Shown one piece after another: positions 7,204 to 13,127 of a stretch of 13,127 nucleotides of DNA. This stretch comes from Bacteroidota bacterium (GTDB lineage Bacteria > Bacteroidota > Bacteroidia > Bacteroidales > UBA4417). The stretch covers positions 1 to 13,127 of the forward strand of contig JAIFMH010000125.1 of the NCBI GenBank assembly GCA_020048595.1. Reading direction: 5' to 3'. A model generated the notes under the pieces. It made no database searches. It was not told the origin of the DNA and worked only from the letters and a program-made list of their open reading frames with translations. Position 1 is the stretch's first letter; each line of letters starts with the position of its first letter. The position numbers and the translations under genes were made by a program.

Positions 7204-8019
7204 ATGAAAACTTCATTAGTCTGGTTTATCCTGCTTACAGTAATGTCAGCAACAATAGTATCATTTATGGAACCTAACAGTGCTTCCCCTAAAATAAAGG
7301 AAGAAATAGTGACTTATATTGCCGATGGCATTACGTATAAAAGTTTCGTTGCATACGACGACAGCAAAAGTGGTAAACGTCCCGCAATACTCGTAGTCCC
7401 TGAATGGTGGGGTCTTAATGATTACACCAAATCAAGGGTACGGCAACTGGCTGGCATGGGGTATATAGCTATGGCCGTGGATATGTATGGCAATGGAAAA
7501 ACAGCAGCTAATCCGCAAGAGGCACAGGAATTTACAAAGCCCTTTTACGCTGATCCTGAATTAGCAAAATCAAGACTGGATGCTGCTATCAATAAATTGA
7601 AAACATATCCTGTAGCTGATTTAAATAAATTGGCTGCAATCGGATATTGCTTTGGTGGCAATTGTGTTCTGAACGCTGCTAAACTGGGTGCTGACCTCCA
7701 AGGTGTGGTCAGTTTCCATGGCGGACTTGGAGGTGCTCCTGCGAATAAAGCACTGCTAAAAGCCAAAATACTGGTATGTAATGGTGCCGCCGATAAATTT
7801 GTTTCAGAACAGAGTATTACAGATTTCAGACACGGTTTGGATTCTATTGGAGCTGATTACACTTTTAGATCCTATGCTAACGCAACTCATGCTTTTACTA
7901 ACCCTGCCTCCACCGAAACCGGAAAAAAATTCAATATGCCAATTGAATATAATGAAGCTGCTGATAAAGCCTCATGGAATGACATGGAAAATTTTTTCGC
8001 TTCGCTTTTTGGAAAATAA
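7204..8019 (+). CDS. Exported dienelactone hydrolase-family protein
   Basis: 271 residues, alpha/beta hydrolase of the dienelactone hydrolase (DLH) family. The catalytic triad is visible: nucleophile C149 in GYCFGG, D197 in GAADKF and H229 in NATHAFTNP. E67 in VVPEWWGL matches the glutamate that tunes the cysteine in DLH. Unlike cytosolic DLH, it begins with an apparent signal peptide (MKTSLVWFILLTVMSATIVS) and no lipobox cysteine, so it is likely periplasmic. A longer start at 7159 would put 15 residues, including charged ones, ahead of the signal. A near-match -7 box (CATCTTTG, 7192-7199) lies only 4 nt before the chosen ATG, which would mean an almost leaderless mRNA if it is real. The substrate is unknown; carboxylic ester or lactone hydrolysis is expected. 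It appears to be transcribed alone. Confidence 0.88.
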   Translation: MKTSLVWFILLTVMSATIVSFMEPNSASPKIKEEIVTYIADGITYKSFVAYDDSKSGKRPAILVVPEWWGLNDYTKSRVRQLAGMGYIAMAVDMYGNGKTAANPQEAQEFTKPFYADPELAKSRLDAAINKLKTYPVADLNKLAAIGYCFGGNCVLNAAKLGADLQGVVSFHGGLGGAPANKALLKAKILVCNGAADKFVSEQSITDFRHGLDSIGADYTFRSYANATHAFTNPASTETGKKFNMPIEYNEAADKASWNDMENFFASLFGK

Positions 8020-8111
8020 ACCAGGGTTGATTGCTTATCCCCACCCGTTCGAATGATGTATTCCGGACAGCATTTTCAGATAATGCTTTCAATGAATTGA
8101 AAAATTATATC

Positions 8112-8148
8112 AAAAAAAAGCCTTCGGGATTTATCCGCAAAGGCTTTT
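8112..8148 (-). terminator. Terminator of yebC
   Basis: On the - strand AAAAGCCTT pairs with AAGGCTTTT (arms 8140-8148 and 8116-8124), with inner CGG/CCG pairs (8125-8127 with 8135-8137) and a two-base bulge. It is followed by a T-run complementary to the eight A residues at 8112-8119. In the + direction only four T residues follow, so termination of the converging hydrolase gene here is weaker. Confidence 0.85.
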
Positions 8149-8162
8149 CGAGATTTGAGAAA

Positions 8163-8873
8163 TTATCTCATATTGTGAAATACATTTATCACATCATCAT
8201 CTTCTTCCATTTTTTCGATTAATTTCTCAACATCAGCTTTTTGTTCCTCATTTAAATCTTTGGTATCGTTAGGTATGCGTTCGAAGGCAAAAGTTTTGAT
8301 CTCAAACTTATTGTCTTCCAGGTATTTCTGAATGGAACCAAAGTTGTGAAAATCAGCATAGAGTACAATTTCACCTTCTTCTACAAATATTTCATCGAGT
8401 CCGAAATCAATCATTTCAAGTTCAAGTTCTTCAATATCAATACCGTCTTTCATTGAAACTTTGAAAGTGCATTTTCGGTCGAACAGGAAATCGCACATTC
8501 CGGTTGTACCGAAACTTCCGCCGTATTTATTGAAATACATCCTCACATTTGCAACTGTACGGGTGGGATTATCAGTAGCAGTTTCCACAACAACTGCAAC
8601 ACCATGAGGTGCATATCCTTCATAAACAACTTCTTTATAATCCGATGAATCCTTTGAAACAGCGCGTTTTATAGCACGGTCAATATTATCTTTCGGCATG
8701 TTTTCACTTTTAGCCGTCTGTATAAGCAAACGTAACCTTGAATTACTGGCAGGATCAGGACCTCCGGATTTAACAGCCATTTCAATGTCCTTTCCCAGGC
8801 GTGTAAAAACCCTGGCCATATTGCCCCACCGCTTCATTTTGCGTGCTTTGCGAAATTCAAATGCTCTTCCCAT
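8163..8873 (-). CDS. yebC: YebC/PmpR (TACO1) family protein
   Basis: 236 residues, close to the usual 235-250 of the family. The N-terminus MGRAFEFRKARKMKRWGNMARVF is the family's basic start (usually MAGHSKW..., here the Bacteroidota-like form). The run GGPDPASNSRLR and the motif MPKDNIDRAIKR follow, then YEGYAPHGVAVVVE and TDNPTRTVANVR at the start of the middle domain, and KYGGSFGTTGMCDFLFDR. An acidic C-terminus (EKMEEDDDVINVFHNM) ends it. Family members were first described as DNA-binding regulators (PmpR); mitochondrial TACO1 and bacterial YebC also help ribosomes translate difficult stretches such as prolines. The promoter box TATTTTTG lies at 8933-8940, about 60 bp upstream, with a tandem repeat between it and the ATG. 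It converges on the hydrolase gene with a terminator between. Confidence 0.95.
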   Translation of the reverse strand: MGRAFEFRKARKMKRWGNMARVFTRLGKDIEMAVKSGGPDPASNSRLRLLIQTAKSENMPKDNIDRAIKRAVSKDSSDYKEVVYEGYAPHGVAVVVETATDNPTRTVANVRMYFNKYGGSFGTTGMCDFLFDRKCTFKVSMKDGIDIEELELEMIDFGLDEIFVEEGEIVLYADFHNFGSIQKYLEDNKFEIKTFAFERIPNDTKDLNEEQKADVEKLIEKMEEDDDVINVFHNMR

Positions 8874-8888
8874 TGTGTATTGCTAAAT

Positions 8889-8924
8889 TCGTTATCCGTA
8901 AATCGTTATTCGTAAATTGTAAAT
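8889..8924. repeat. 14 bp tandem repeat in the yebC leader
   Basis: TCGTTATCCGTAAA (8889-8902) is followed at once by TCGTTATTCGTAAA (8903-8916), differing at one base, and then by a partial third copy TTGTAAAT (8917-8924). It lies between the yebC promoter box and its ATG, so it would be transcribed into the 5' leader. Confidence 0.8.
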
Positions 8925-8932
8925 CAGAGCGG

Positions 8933-8940
8933 CAAAAATA
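8933..8940 (-). promoter_or_regulatory. Bacteroidota -7 box for yebC
   Basis: On the - strand it reads TATTTTTG, an exact TAnnTTTG match. Nineteen bases upstream is TTTT (8960-8963), a near match to the -33 TTTG. The leader would be about 50-55 nt. Confidence 0.55.
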
Positions 8941-8998
8941 CTCCGATTCTACCAATTATAAAACTTATTATGCAGTTTTCATTCGCTGAAGTACATAC

Positions 8999-9037
8999 AA
9001 AAAAAAGCCCCGCAACTTATAAAGTAGAACGGGGCTT
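8999..9037 (-). terminator. Terminator of the membrane pyrophosphatase gene
   Basis: On the - strand AAGCCCCG (9037-9030) pairs with CGGGGCTT (9012-9005). It is followed by a T-run complementary to the eight A residues at 8999-9006. Inside the loop ACTT/AAGT can also pair. It lies 34 bp after the stop codon. Confidence 0.88.
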
Positions 9038-9046
9038 CGCAACAGA

Positions 9047-9070
9047 GGTTGGTTGGTTGGTTAGTTGGTT
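9047..9070. repeat. GGTT microsatellite next to the pyrophosphatase stop codon
   Basis: On the + strand: four perfect GGTT units (9047-9062), then AGTT, then GGTT, directly abutting the TTA that is the stop codon on the other strand. In the mRNA it reads as AACC units. Copy number may vary by slippage without changing the protein. Confidence 0.85.
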
Positions 9071-11521
9071 TTATTTTTCAATCCGCATTTTGTAGAACGA
9101 ACGCCATACAAATACAAGTGCAACAAGTAAGAATGCTACACCAACATAAGGAGCCACCGGACGGAAAGATGGAGAGATGGCAATTTCCATAGCCAGCAGT
9201 CCGAATAAAGTGGAGAATTTTATAACCGGGTTCATAGCTACTGAAGAGGTATCTTTAAACGGATCTCCTACAGTATCGCCAACAATTGTAGCATCATGCA
9301 GCGGAGTGCCTTTCATTTTCAAATCAACTTCAACCACTTTTTTGGCATTATCCCAACCGCCGCCGGCGTTGGCCATAAAGATTGCCTGGAACAAACCAAA
9401 AATTGCTATCGAAATCAGGTATGAAACGAAGAATGATGCAGCTGCAAACTGAATTGCTTTTGTTGCCCCTCCGGTAGCTTCATACCCGGAAATAAATGCA
9501 AATGCCAAAGCAAAAGAAAAAATACCAATAAAGATATTTAACATCCCTTTTTGAGCATATTGAGTACAAATTTTCACCACCTCTTTCGATTTTTCAACAT
9601 CTGCTTTTTTAGGAGCGTTTGGATCTAAATTGATGTTCTTTTTTATGAACTCAACTGCACGGTAAGCACCAACAGTAACTGCCTGGGTAGAAGCTCCTGT
9701 AAACCAGTAGATCACAGATCCACCACAAAGGAAGCCCAGAATTGTCCATGGGTTCAGAATATTTAAAATAGTTTCGGGTTCAACACCCAATACATTCTTG
9801 ATAACCAATATAAGAGAGAAAATCATGGTGGTTGCACCAACAACTGCAGTACCGATTAATACCGGTTTGGCTGTTGCTTTAAAGGTATTTCCGGCACCAT
9901 CGTTTGCTTCCAGGTAATGTTTCGACTTTTCAAAATCGGGTTTGAAACCAAATTCTTTTTCAATTTCCGCAGCAATATTTGGTTCATCTTCGATCAATGA
10001 AAGTTCGTAAACCGATTGTGCATTATCAGTTACAGGGCCATAACTGTCAACAGCGATGGTAACAGGTCCCATTCCCAATAATCCGAAAGCAACCAGACCA
10101 AATGCAAAGATCGAAGAGTAAATCATAAAATTCTCGAGGCCAAATGTACTTGCCACATAAGCAATAAACATAAGCACTACGAATACCATTCCCATCCAGA
10201 ATGCGCTGAAGTTACCACCTACAAAACCCGAAAGTATAGTAAGCGAAGCTCCGCCCTCTTTCCCTGAGTTTACTATTTCCTGAACATGGGCCGATTTTGG
10301 TGAAGTAAATATTTTAGTGAATTCAGGAATAACAGCCCCGCCAATAGTACCACAACTGATGATAACAGATAATACAATCCACAAGTTTGAATCCAGAGCA
10401 CCTATCATGGTAGAAGGTCCAAGCATAAAATAACTTGCTATAAAAGTTACCAGGATCGACATAATCGAAGTAATCCAGACAAGATTAGTAAGTGGTTTTT
10501 CAAAATCAAGATCATCTTTTTTGCTATACAATGACTTACTGATAATATCGTTAACATAGAAGGATCCAATTGAAGTAATGATCATTAAAATACGCATGGC
10601 AAAAATCCATGTAAGGAAAGCTGCCTGCCATTCAGGATTTGCTATAAAAGTACCATCTGCAACAGTACCTACTGCTAAAACAATAAAAGAGATAAGAGCA
10701 ACACCTGTTACGCCATACGTTTCAAAACCGTCGGCTGTCGGGCCAACACTGTCTCCGGCATTGTCACCGGTACAGTCAGCAATAACACCAGGATTACGCG
10801 GGTCGTCTTCCCCTATTTTGAAAACCACTTTCATCAGGTCGGAACCAATATCTGCAATTTTCGTAAAAATACCACCGGCGATACGCAAAGCAGCAGCACC
10901 TAGTGATTCACCAATTGCGAACCCGATGAAACATGCACCGGCTAAATGACGTGGAATATAAAGCAGGATAATCAACATCATAATCAGCTCAACACAAACC
11001 AGAACCACACCGATGCTCATACCTGAATCCAATGGTATTTTGAGCAGTTTAAGTGGTTTGCGTTCGAGCGATGCAAAAGCCATGCGGCTGTTTGCAAATG
11101 TGTTCATACGAATACCAAACCAGGCAACTCCATACGAACCAAGAATACCGATAACTGCCCAAAGAAGAATAAGAGCAACACCGCCAATTCCTGCATCCTG
11201 TAAAACTCCATAGTAAAAAGCAACACAAGCGGCAATAAAGGCAAAAAGTATCATCAGGAATTTCCCCTGTTGGATCAGGTATGTTTTACAGGTTTCGAAG
11301 ATGACTGACGAAACATCCAACATACTCTTATGAGCACGTAAATTCTTTACTTTAAAAAACTGGTACAATCCGAAACCCAATCCGGCAAAGCAAACCAGGA
11401 AACCGAGCAGAAGAAGTTGATTCTGATCAGGATTTAGTTCTGGAATCTTAAGGTCGGCCTCACTGGCAAACACAGGAAATGCTGCCAATGCAAAGGCTAG
11501 CAGTGCGATAATTCTCTTCAT
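9071..11521 (-). CDS. hppA: Membrane-bound ion-translocating pyrophosphatase
   Basis: 816 residues from the ATG at 11521. It hydrolyses cytosolic pyrophosphate and pumps Na+ and/or H+ across the inner membrane. About 16 hydrophobic segments surround the family's cytosolic motifs: GGIFTKIADIGSD (216-228), EDDPRNPG (238-245), GDNAGDS (252-258), DNAQ (499-502), GNTFKA (544-549), GGGWDNAKK (719-727) and HDATIVGDTVGDPFKDTS (742-759). The Cys-Thr and Ser-Val-Gly-Pro variants around GDNAGD are, from memory, typical of the Bacteroidota branch. K548 sits where potassium-independent enzymes carry Lys, but I would not assign the ion on that alone. A signal-like N-terminus (MKRIIALLAFALAAFPVFAS) and an acidic insertion before GNTFKA make it longer than most. 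Starts at 11626 and 11581 are excluded because the promoter box lies at 11566-11573. Confidence 0.95.
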   Translation of the reverse strand: MKRIIALLAFALAAFPVFASEADLKIPELNPDQNQLLLLGFLVCFAGLGFGLYQFFKVKNLRAHKSMLDVSSVIFETCKTYLIQQGKFLMILFAFIAACVAFYYGVLQDAGIGGVALILLWAVIGILGSYGVAWFGIRMNTFANSRMAFASLERKPLKLLKIPLDSGMSIGVVLVCVELIMMLIILLYIPRHLAGACFIGFAIGESLGAAALRIAGGIFTKIADIGSDLMKVVFKIGEDDPRNPGVIADCTGDNAGDSVGPTADGFETYGVTGVALISFIVLAVGTVADGTFIANPEWQAAFLTWIFAMRILMIITSIGSFYVNDIISKSLYSKKDDLDFEKPLTNLVWITSIMSILVTFIASYFMLGPSTMIGALDSNLWIVLSVIISCGTIGGAVIPEFTKIFTSPKSAHVQEIVNSGKEGGASLTILSGFVGGNFSAFWMGMVFVVLMFIAYVASTFGLENFMIYSSIFAFGLVAFGLLGMGPVTIAVDSYGPVTDNAQSVYELSLIEDEPNIAAEIEKEFGFKPDFEKSKHYLEANDGAGNTFKATAKPVLIGTAVVGATTMIFSLILVIKNVLGVEPETILNILNPWTILGFLCGGSVIYWFTGASTQAVTVGAYRAVEFIKKNINLDPNAPKKADVEKSKEVVKICTQYAQKGMLNIFIGIFSFALAFAFISGYEATGGATKAIQFAAASFFVSYLISIAIFGLFQAIFMANAGGGWDNAKKVVEVDLKMKGTPLHDATIVGDTVGDPFKDTSSVAMNPVIKFSTLFGLLAMEIAISPSFRPVAPYVGVAFLLVALVFVWRSFYKMRIEK

Positions 11522-11565
11522 ATACATATGGGATAAATTGGTTTTGTATTTGATTTGATATGCAC

Positions 11566-11596
11566 CAAATATAGGGAACATTATTTTTAGATCAAT
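11566..11596 (-). promoter_or_regulatory. Promoter of the membrane pyrophosphatase gene
   Basis: On the - strand ATTG (11596-11593) is followed, after exactly 19 nt, by TATATTTG (11573-11566). This matches the Bacteroidota pattern TTG-N19-TAnnTTTG and is the best promoter in the window. The leader to the ATG at 11521 would be about 35-40 nt. Confidence 0.68.
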
Positions 11597-11694
11597 AAAA
11601 AAGTTGATATAAAAATAAAAAATCAAAGCATTTCCGATTTTTATACTGTGTCTTTTTATTTTGAATCCGACAGTTATCTGAAAATCTTTTTTTT

Positions 11695-11853
11695 ACCACG
11701 GAGGCACGGAGAACACGGAGAATCATGGAGACTGGTATCAAATGATTAGCTTGCTAAATCTGTTTTCTCATAGTGCAACACTATACCTGACTCTTTATGA
11801 GATGCTTATAAAAATAACTCTGCGACCCTTAGTGTTCTCCGTGCCTCCGTGGT
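11695..11853. repeat. MITE-like palindromic element with perfect 22 bp terminal inverted repeats
   Basis: The arms 11695-11716 and 11832-11853 are exact reverse complements over 22 bp. The left side carries CACGGAG at 11697, 11705 and 11714 and CATGGAG at 11724, with start spacings of 8, 9 and 10. Inside are further hairpins: TTAGC/GCTAA (11746-11750, 11753-11757), a near-central ATAGTG/CACTAT (11770-11775, 11779-11784), and TCTCATA/TATGAGA (11766-11772, 11796-11802). No coding frame, transposase or clear target duplication is visible. It lies between the methyltransferase stop and the pyrophosphatase promoter, both on the - strand. CACGGAG-type palindromes recur between genes in many bacteria, to my recollection. 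Confidence 0.85.
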
Positions 11854-11868
11854 TAATTATAAAAGAAC

Positions 11869-12624
11869 TTACTTTGTTGCAACTACAAACAGGTCAAAGC
11901 AATCTTCAGTTGTATCTTTAAGGAAGAAATCGGAAAGCGAAACTTTGTTCACAATTTCAGTATTGCCTTCCATCAGTTTGCGGCGGTTTAGCCGGTTCAT
12001 AATATCATAAGGTATCTGCAGCAACTGGCGTGGAAGCCTGTATTGCAGTTTTAATATATCAAATCTTGTTATACGTTGCACGGAAGCCTTATTCATTTCG
12101 TGGTATTCCATTACAACCGGGCTGCCAAATACGCCTTTAACGTCAACCTTTCCAAAGCTTTTTCCAACATGCGCAGCTAATTCGGAACCAGTATATTCAC
12201 GAATATGCCATGGATTACGTGTTAAAGACATTAAGCGGTTAGGTGTAGTTAGAAATAACATACCACCCGGTTTCAGTACCCGGTGTATTTCGCTGATAAA
12301 TGTTTTATCATCCTGAATATGCTCAATAACCTGGAATGTAACTGCAAAATCAAATGTATTATCGGCAATGCCGACTAACGAAGGAAGTAATTGTTTCCTG
12401 AATTCCACATTGGCATGACCAGAAATATCAGTATCAAATTTATCGACAGCCAGGTAATGTTGGGCCAGTGGAGCGAGCATTTGTATACCATAACCTTCGC
12501 CACTGCCAAGTTCGATAATGTCTCCCTTCACAAATTCGGAAGCAGCCTTGTAGGCATAAAGGCATCGGTTATAAATTACCTGTTCTGATGGATCGTGCCC
12601 GGAGCTGCGTTCGGCTGTTTGCAT
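11869..12624 (-). CDS. Class I SAM-dependent methyltransferase
   Basis: 251 residues from the ATG at 12624. The Rossmann core shows motif I IELGSGEGYG (about residues 37-46), the acidic end of strand 2 in AVDKFD, FDFAVTFQVIEHIQD as the motif IV region, and LKPGGMLFLTTPN before the last core strands, all typical of the Methyltransf_11 group. A C-terminal part of about 90 residues, rich in Arg and Lys (RITRFDILKLQYRLPRQLL, NRLNRRKLME), probably binds the substrate, which cannot be named. No signal or membrane segment, so it is cytosolic. The frame opens at 12654, but that ATG lies inside a perfect TACCTTTG -7 box (12652-12659), so the ATG at 12624 is preferred. It stands alone between two repeat-rich gaps. 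Confidence 0.9.
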   Translation of the reverse strand: MQTAERSSGHDPSEQVIYNRCLYAYKAASEFVKGDIIELGSGEGYGIQMLAPLAQHYLAVDKFDTDISGHANVEFRKQLLPSLVGIADNTFDFAVTFQVIEHIQDDKTFISEIHRVLKPGGMLFLTTPNRLMSLTRNPWHIREYTGSELAAHVGKSFGKVDVKGVFGSPVVMEYHEMNKASVQRITRFDILKLQYRLPRQLLQIPYDIMNRLNRRKLMEGNTEIVNKVSLSDFFLKDTTEDCFDLFVVATK

Positions 12625-12651
12625 TAGATAGAGATTATAAAATTGAGGGTG

Positions 12652-12659
12652 CAAAGGTA
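12652..12659 (-). promoter_or_regulatory. Bacteroidota -7 box for the methyltransferase gene
   Basis: On the - strand it reads TACCTTTG, an exact TAnnTTTG match, about 28 bp upstream of the ATG at 12624. No -33 TTTG is visible. It sets the start of the methyltransferase. Confidence 0.58.
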
Positions 12660-12732
12660 ATGGAAATGGGAATTGAAGCCTAATGAGTGAAACACAAAAG
12701 AAATTTCGATAAAACCTGAGGCAACAATAAAA

Positions 12733-12830
12733 CTAAAAATGAGGCTTTGTTGCCCGATCCATCCCTTGCCGGCAGATTTATCTGACGGATTACTGAAGAA
12801 AGAATAATACAAATTCAAAAAAAGGTATTT
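12733..12830. repeat. Hairpin repeat, copy A
   Basis: The core 12759-12796 matches the core of copy B (12940-12977) at 33 of 38 positions. The flanks also correspond: AAAAATGAG before it (12735-12743) and ATTCAAAAAAAG-type sequence after it. The core contains CCG-CAGA-TTTA-TCTG-CGG (12769-12788), a 7 bp stem with one mismatch. It is part of the 416-446 bp gap upstream of the methyltransferase, which has no gene. Confidence 0.7.
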
Positions 12831-12839
12831 GTTTAATAT

Positions 12840-12860
12840 CAGTTGGCTAAAGCCAAACTG
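12840..12860. repeat. Compact TTGGC-TAAA-GCCAA hairpin
   Basis: TTGGC (12843-12847) pairs with GCCAA (12852-12856) around TAAA. CAG (12840-12842) and CTG (12858-12860) extend the stem past one bulged A. It lies between the two repeat copies. Similar GGCTAAAGCC hairpins recur between genes in Bacteroidota, to my recollection. Confidence 0.6.
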
Positions 12861-12897
12861 TAATAAATCCATTTCTATCTCTATCAGGAAAAAACAA

Positions 12898-13022
12898 AGA
12901 AAAATGAGCTTTTTCATTTTGTTCAAAATATAATCTGAACCATCCCTGGCCGCCAGAATTATCTGATGGATCACTGATAAAAAAATGATGATTAAATTTT
13001 TCATTCAAAAAAAGTATCGTTC
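12898..13022. repeat. Hairpin repeat, copy B
   Basis: Same direction as copy A, cores offset by 181 bp. The core hairpin (12950-12969) keeps the CAGA/TCTG stem with an ATTA loop. The outer pair that is G-C in copy A becomes a G-U wobble on the + strand. It is about 27 nt longer than copy A, mainly before the core and in the A/T-rich tail. It ends just before the promoter of the gene at 13071. Confidence 0.65.
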
Positions 13023-13045
13023 TGTTTCCGGAATTAATATTTGTT

Positions 13046-13053
13046 TATCTTTG
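13046..13053 (+). promoter_or_regulatory. Bacteroidota -7 box at the right edge
   Basis: TATCTTTG, an exact TAnnTTTG match, 17 bp before an ATG at 13071. Its context TTATCTTTGCAT is identical to that of the box at 5408. It supports a gene starting at 13071. Confidence 0.55.
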
Positions 13054-13070
13054 CATAACAAACAAACATA

Positions 13071-13127
13071 ATGACCAATTTTAAACATATTCTTTCCAAT
13101 AATTGGTGGCGCCGATGGCTAATGCAC
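13071..13127 (+). CDS. Start of an unidentified gene cut by the right edge
   Basis: Nineteen codons are visible: MTNFKHILSNNWWRRWLMH. The frame is open to the last base of the window. The ATG follows a TATCTTTG box by 17 bp and an A-rich leader (AACAAACAAACATA), which is how Bacteroidota genes usually start. The Trp/Arg-rich piece could precede a membrane helix, but too little is visible to name a family. It is divergent from the methyltransferase, with the repeat-rich gap between them. Confidence 0.55.
   Translation, partial: MTNFKHILSNNWWRRWLMH

Noticed and set aside
8069..8087. AGCATT/AATGCT hairpin after the hydrolase gene as a + strand terminator
   Set aside because: Short stem followed by mixed sequence rather than a T-run; not strong enough to list.
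10578..10949. + strand frame of 123 codons inside the pyrophosphatase gene
   Set aside because: It is the shadow of conserved catalytic codons on the other strand, with Pro/Ala-rich text and no family resemblance.
12624..13004. - strand reading frame of 126 codons upstream of the methyltransferase
   Set aside because: It runs through both repeat copies and the promoter box, and its product is low-complexity Phe/Ile/Leu text; the frame is a by-product of AT-rich repeats.

Overview
The window looks like ordinary chromosome from a Bacteroidota bacterium, probably of the order Bacteroidales or a close relative. The support is: AT-rich intergenic DNA without Shine-Dalgarno leaders; several TAnnTTTG boxes, the -7 element typical of this phylum, placed just upstream of genes; small outer-membrane barrels and a lipoprotein; a long membrane pyrophosphatase of the Bacteroidota type; and a cysteate synthase-like enzyme of the kind this phylum uses for sulfonolipids. 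I see no phage module, insertion sequence, CRISPR array, tRNA or rRNA.

Layout. Positions 1-302 hold the end of an unidentified small or truncated gene, followed by a leader with a two-part hairpin. Positions 501-2816 encode a membrane-bound hybrid histidine kinase with a PAS domain and a C-terminal receiver. After a featureless 390 bp gap come three envelope genes on the + strand: two beta-barrel proteins (3207-3893, 3941-4600) and a lipoprotein with a Gly/Tyr-rich patch (4667-5263). A textbook terminator closes this block. Next is a two-gene unit of cysteate synthase-like enzyme and SemiSWEET sugar transporter with zero spacing (5447-7006), then an exported dienelactone hydrolase-family protein (7204-8019). 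The rest is on the - strand apart from the right edge: a YebC-family regulator (8163-8873), a membrane pyrophosphatase (9071-11521) and a SAM methyltransferase (11869-12624). A + strand gene begins at 13071 and leaves the window.

The phylum-specific -7 boxes help choose starts. For the lipoprotein, the pyrophosphatase and the methyltransferase, the longest reading frame begins inside or upstream of the box, so the next ATG is the likely start.

The non-coding DNA is the least ordinary part. Between the methyltransferase and the pyrophosphatase lies a 159 bp MITE-like element with perfect 22 bp terminal inverted repeats built from a CACGGAG motif. Upstream of the methyltransferase are two diverged copies of a roughly 90-120 bp hairpin-bearing repeat. 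A perfect 10 bp palindrome overlaps the promoter region of the cysteate synthase unit. Short tandem repeats lie in the yebC leader and directly after the pyrophosphatase stop codon. I found no convincing new multi-gene system; the best leads are the repeat elements and the cysteate synthase-SemiSWEET pair.
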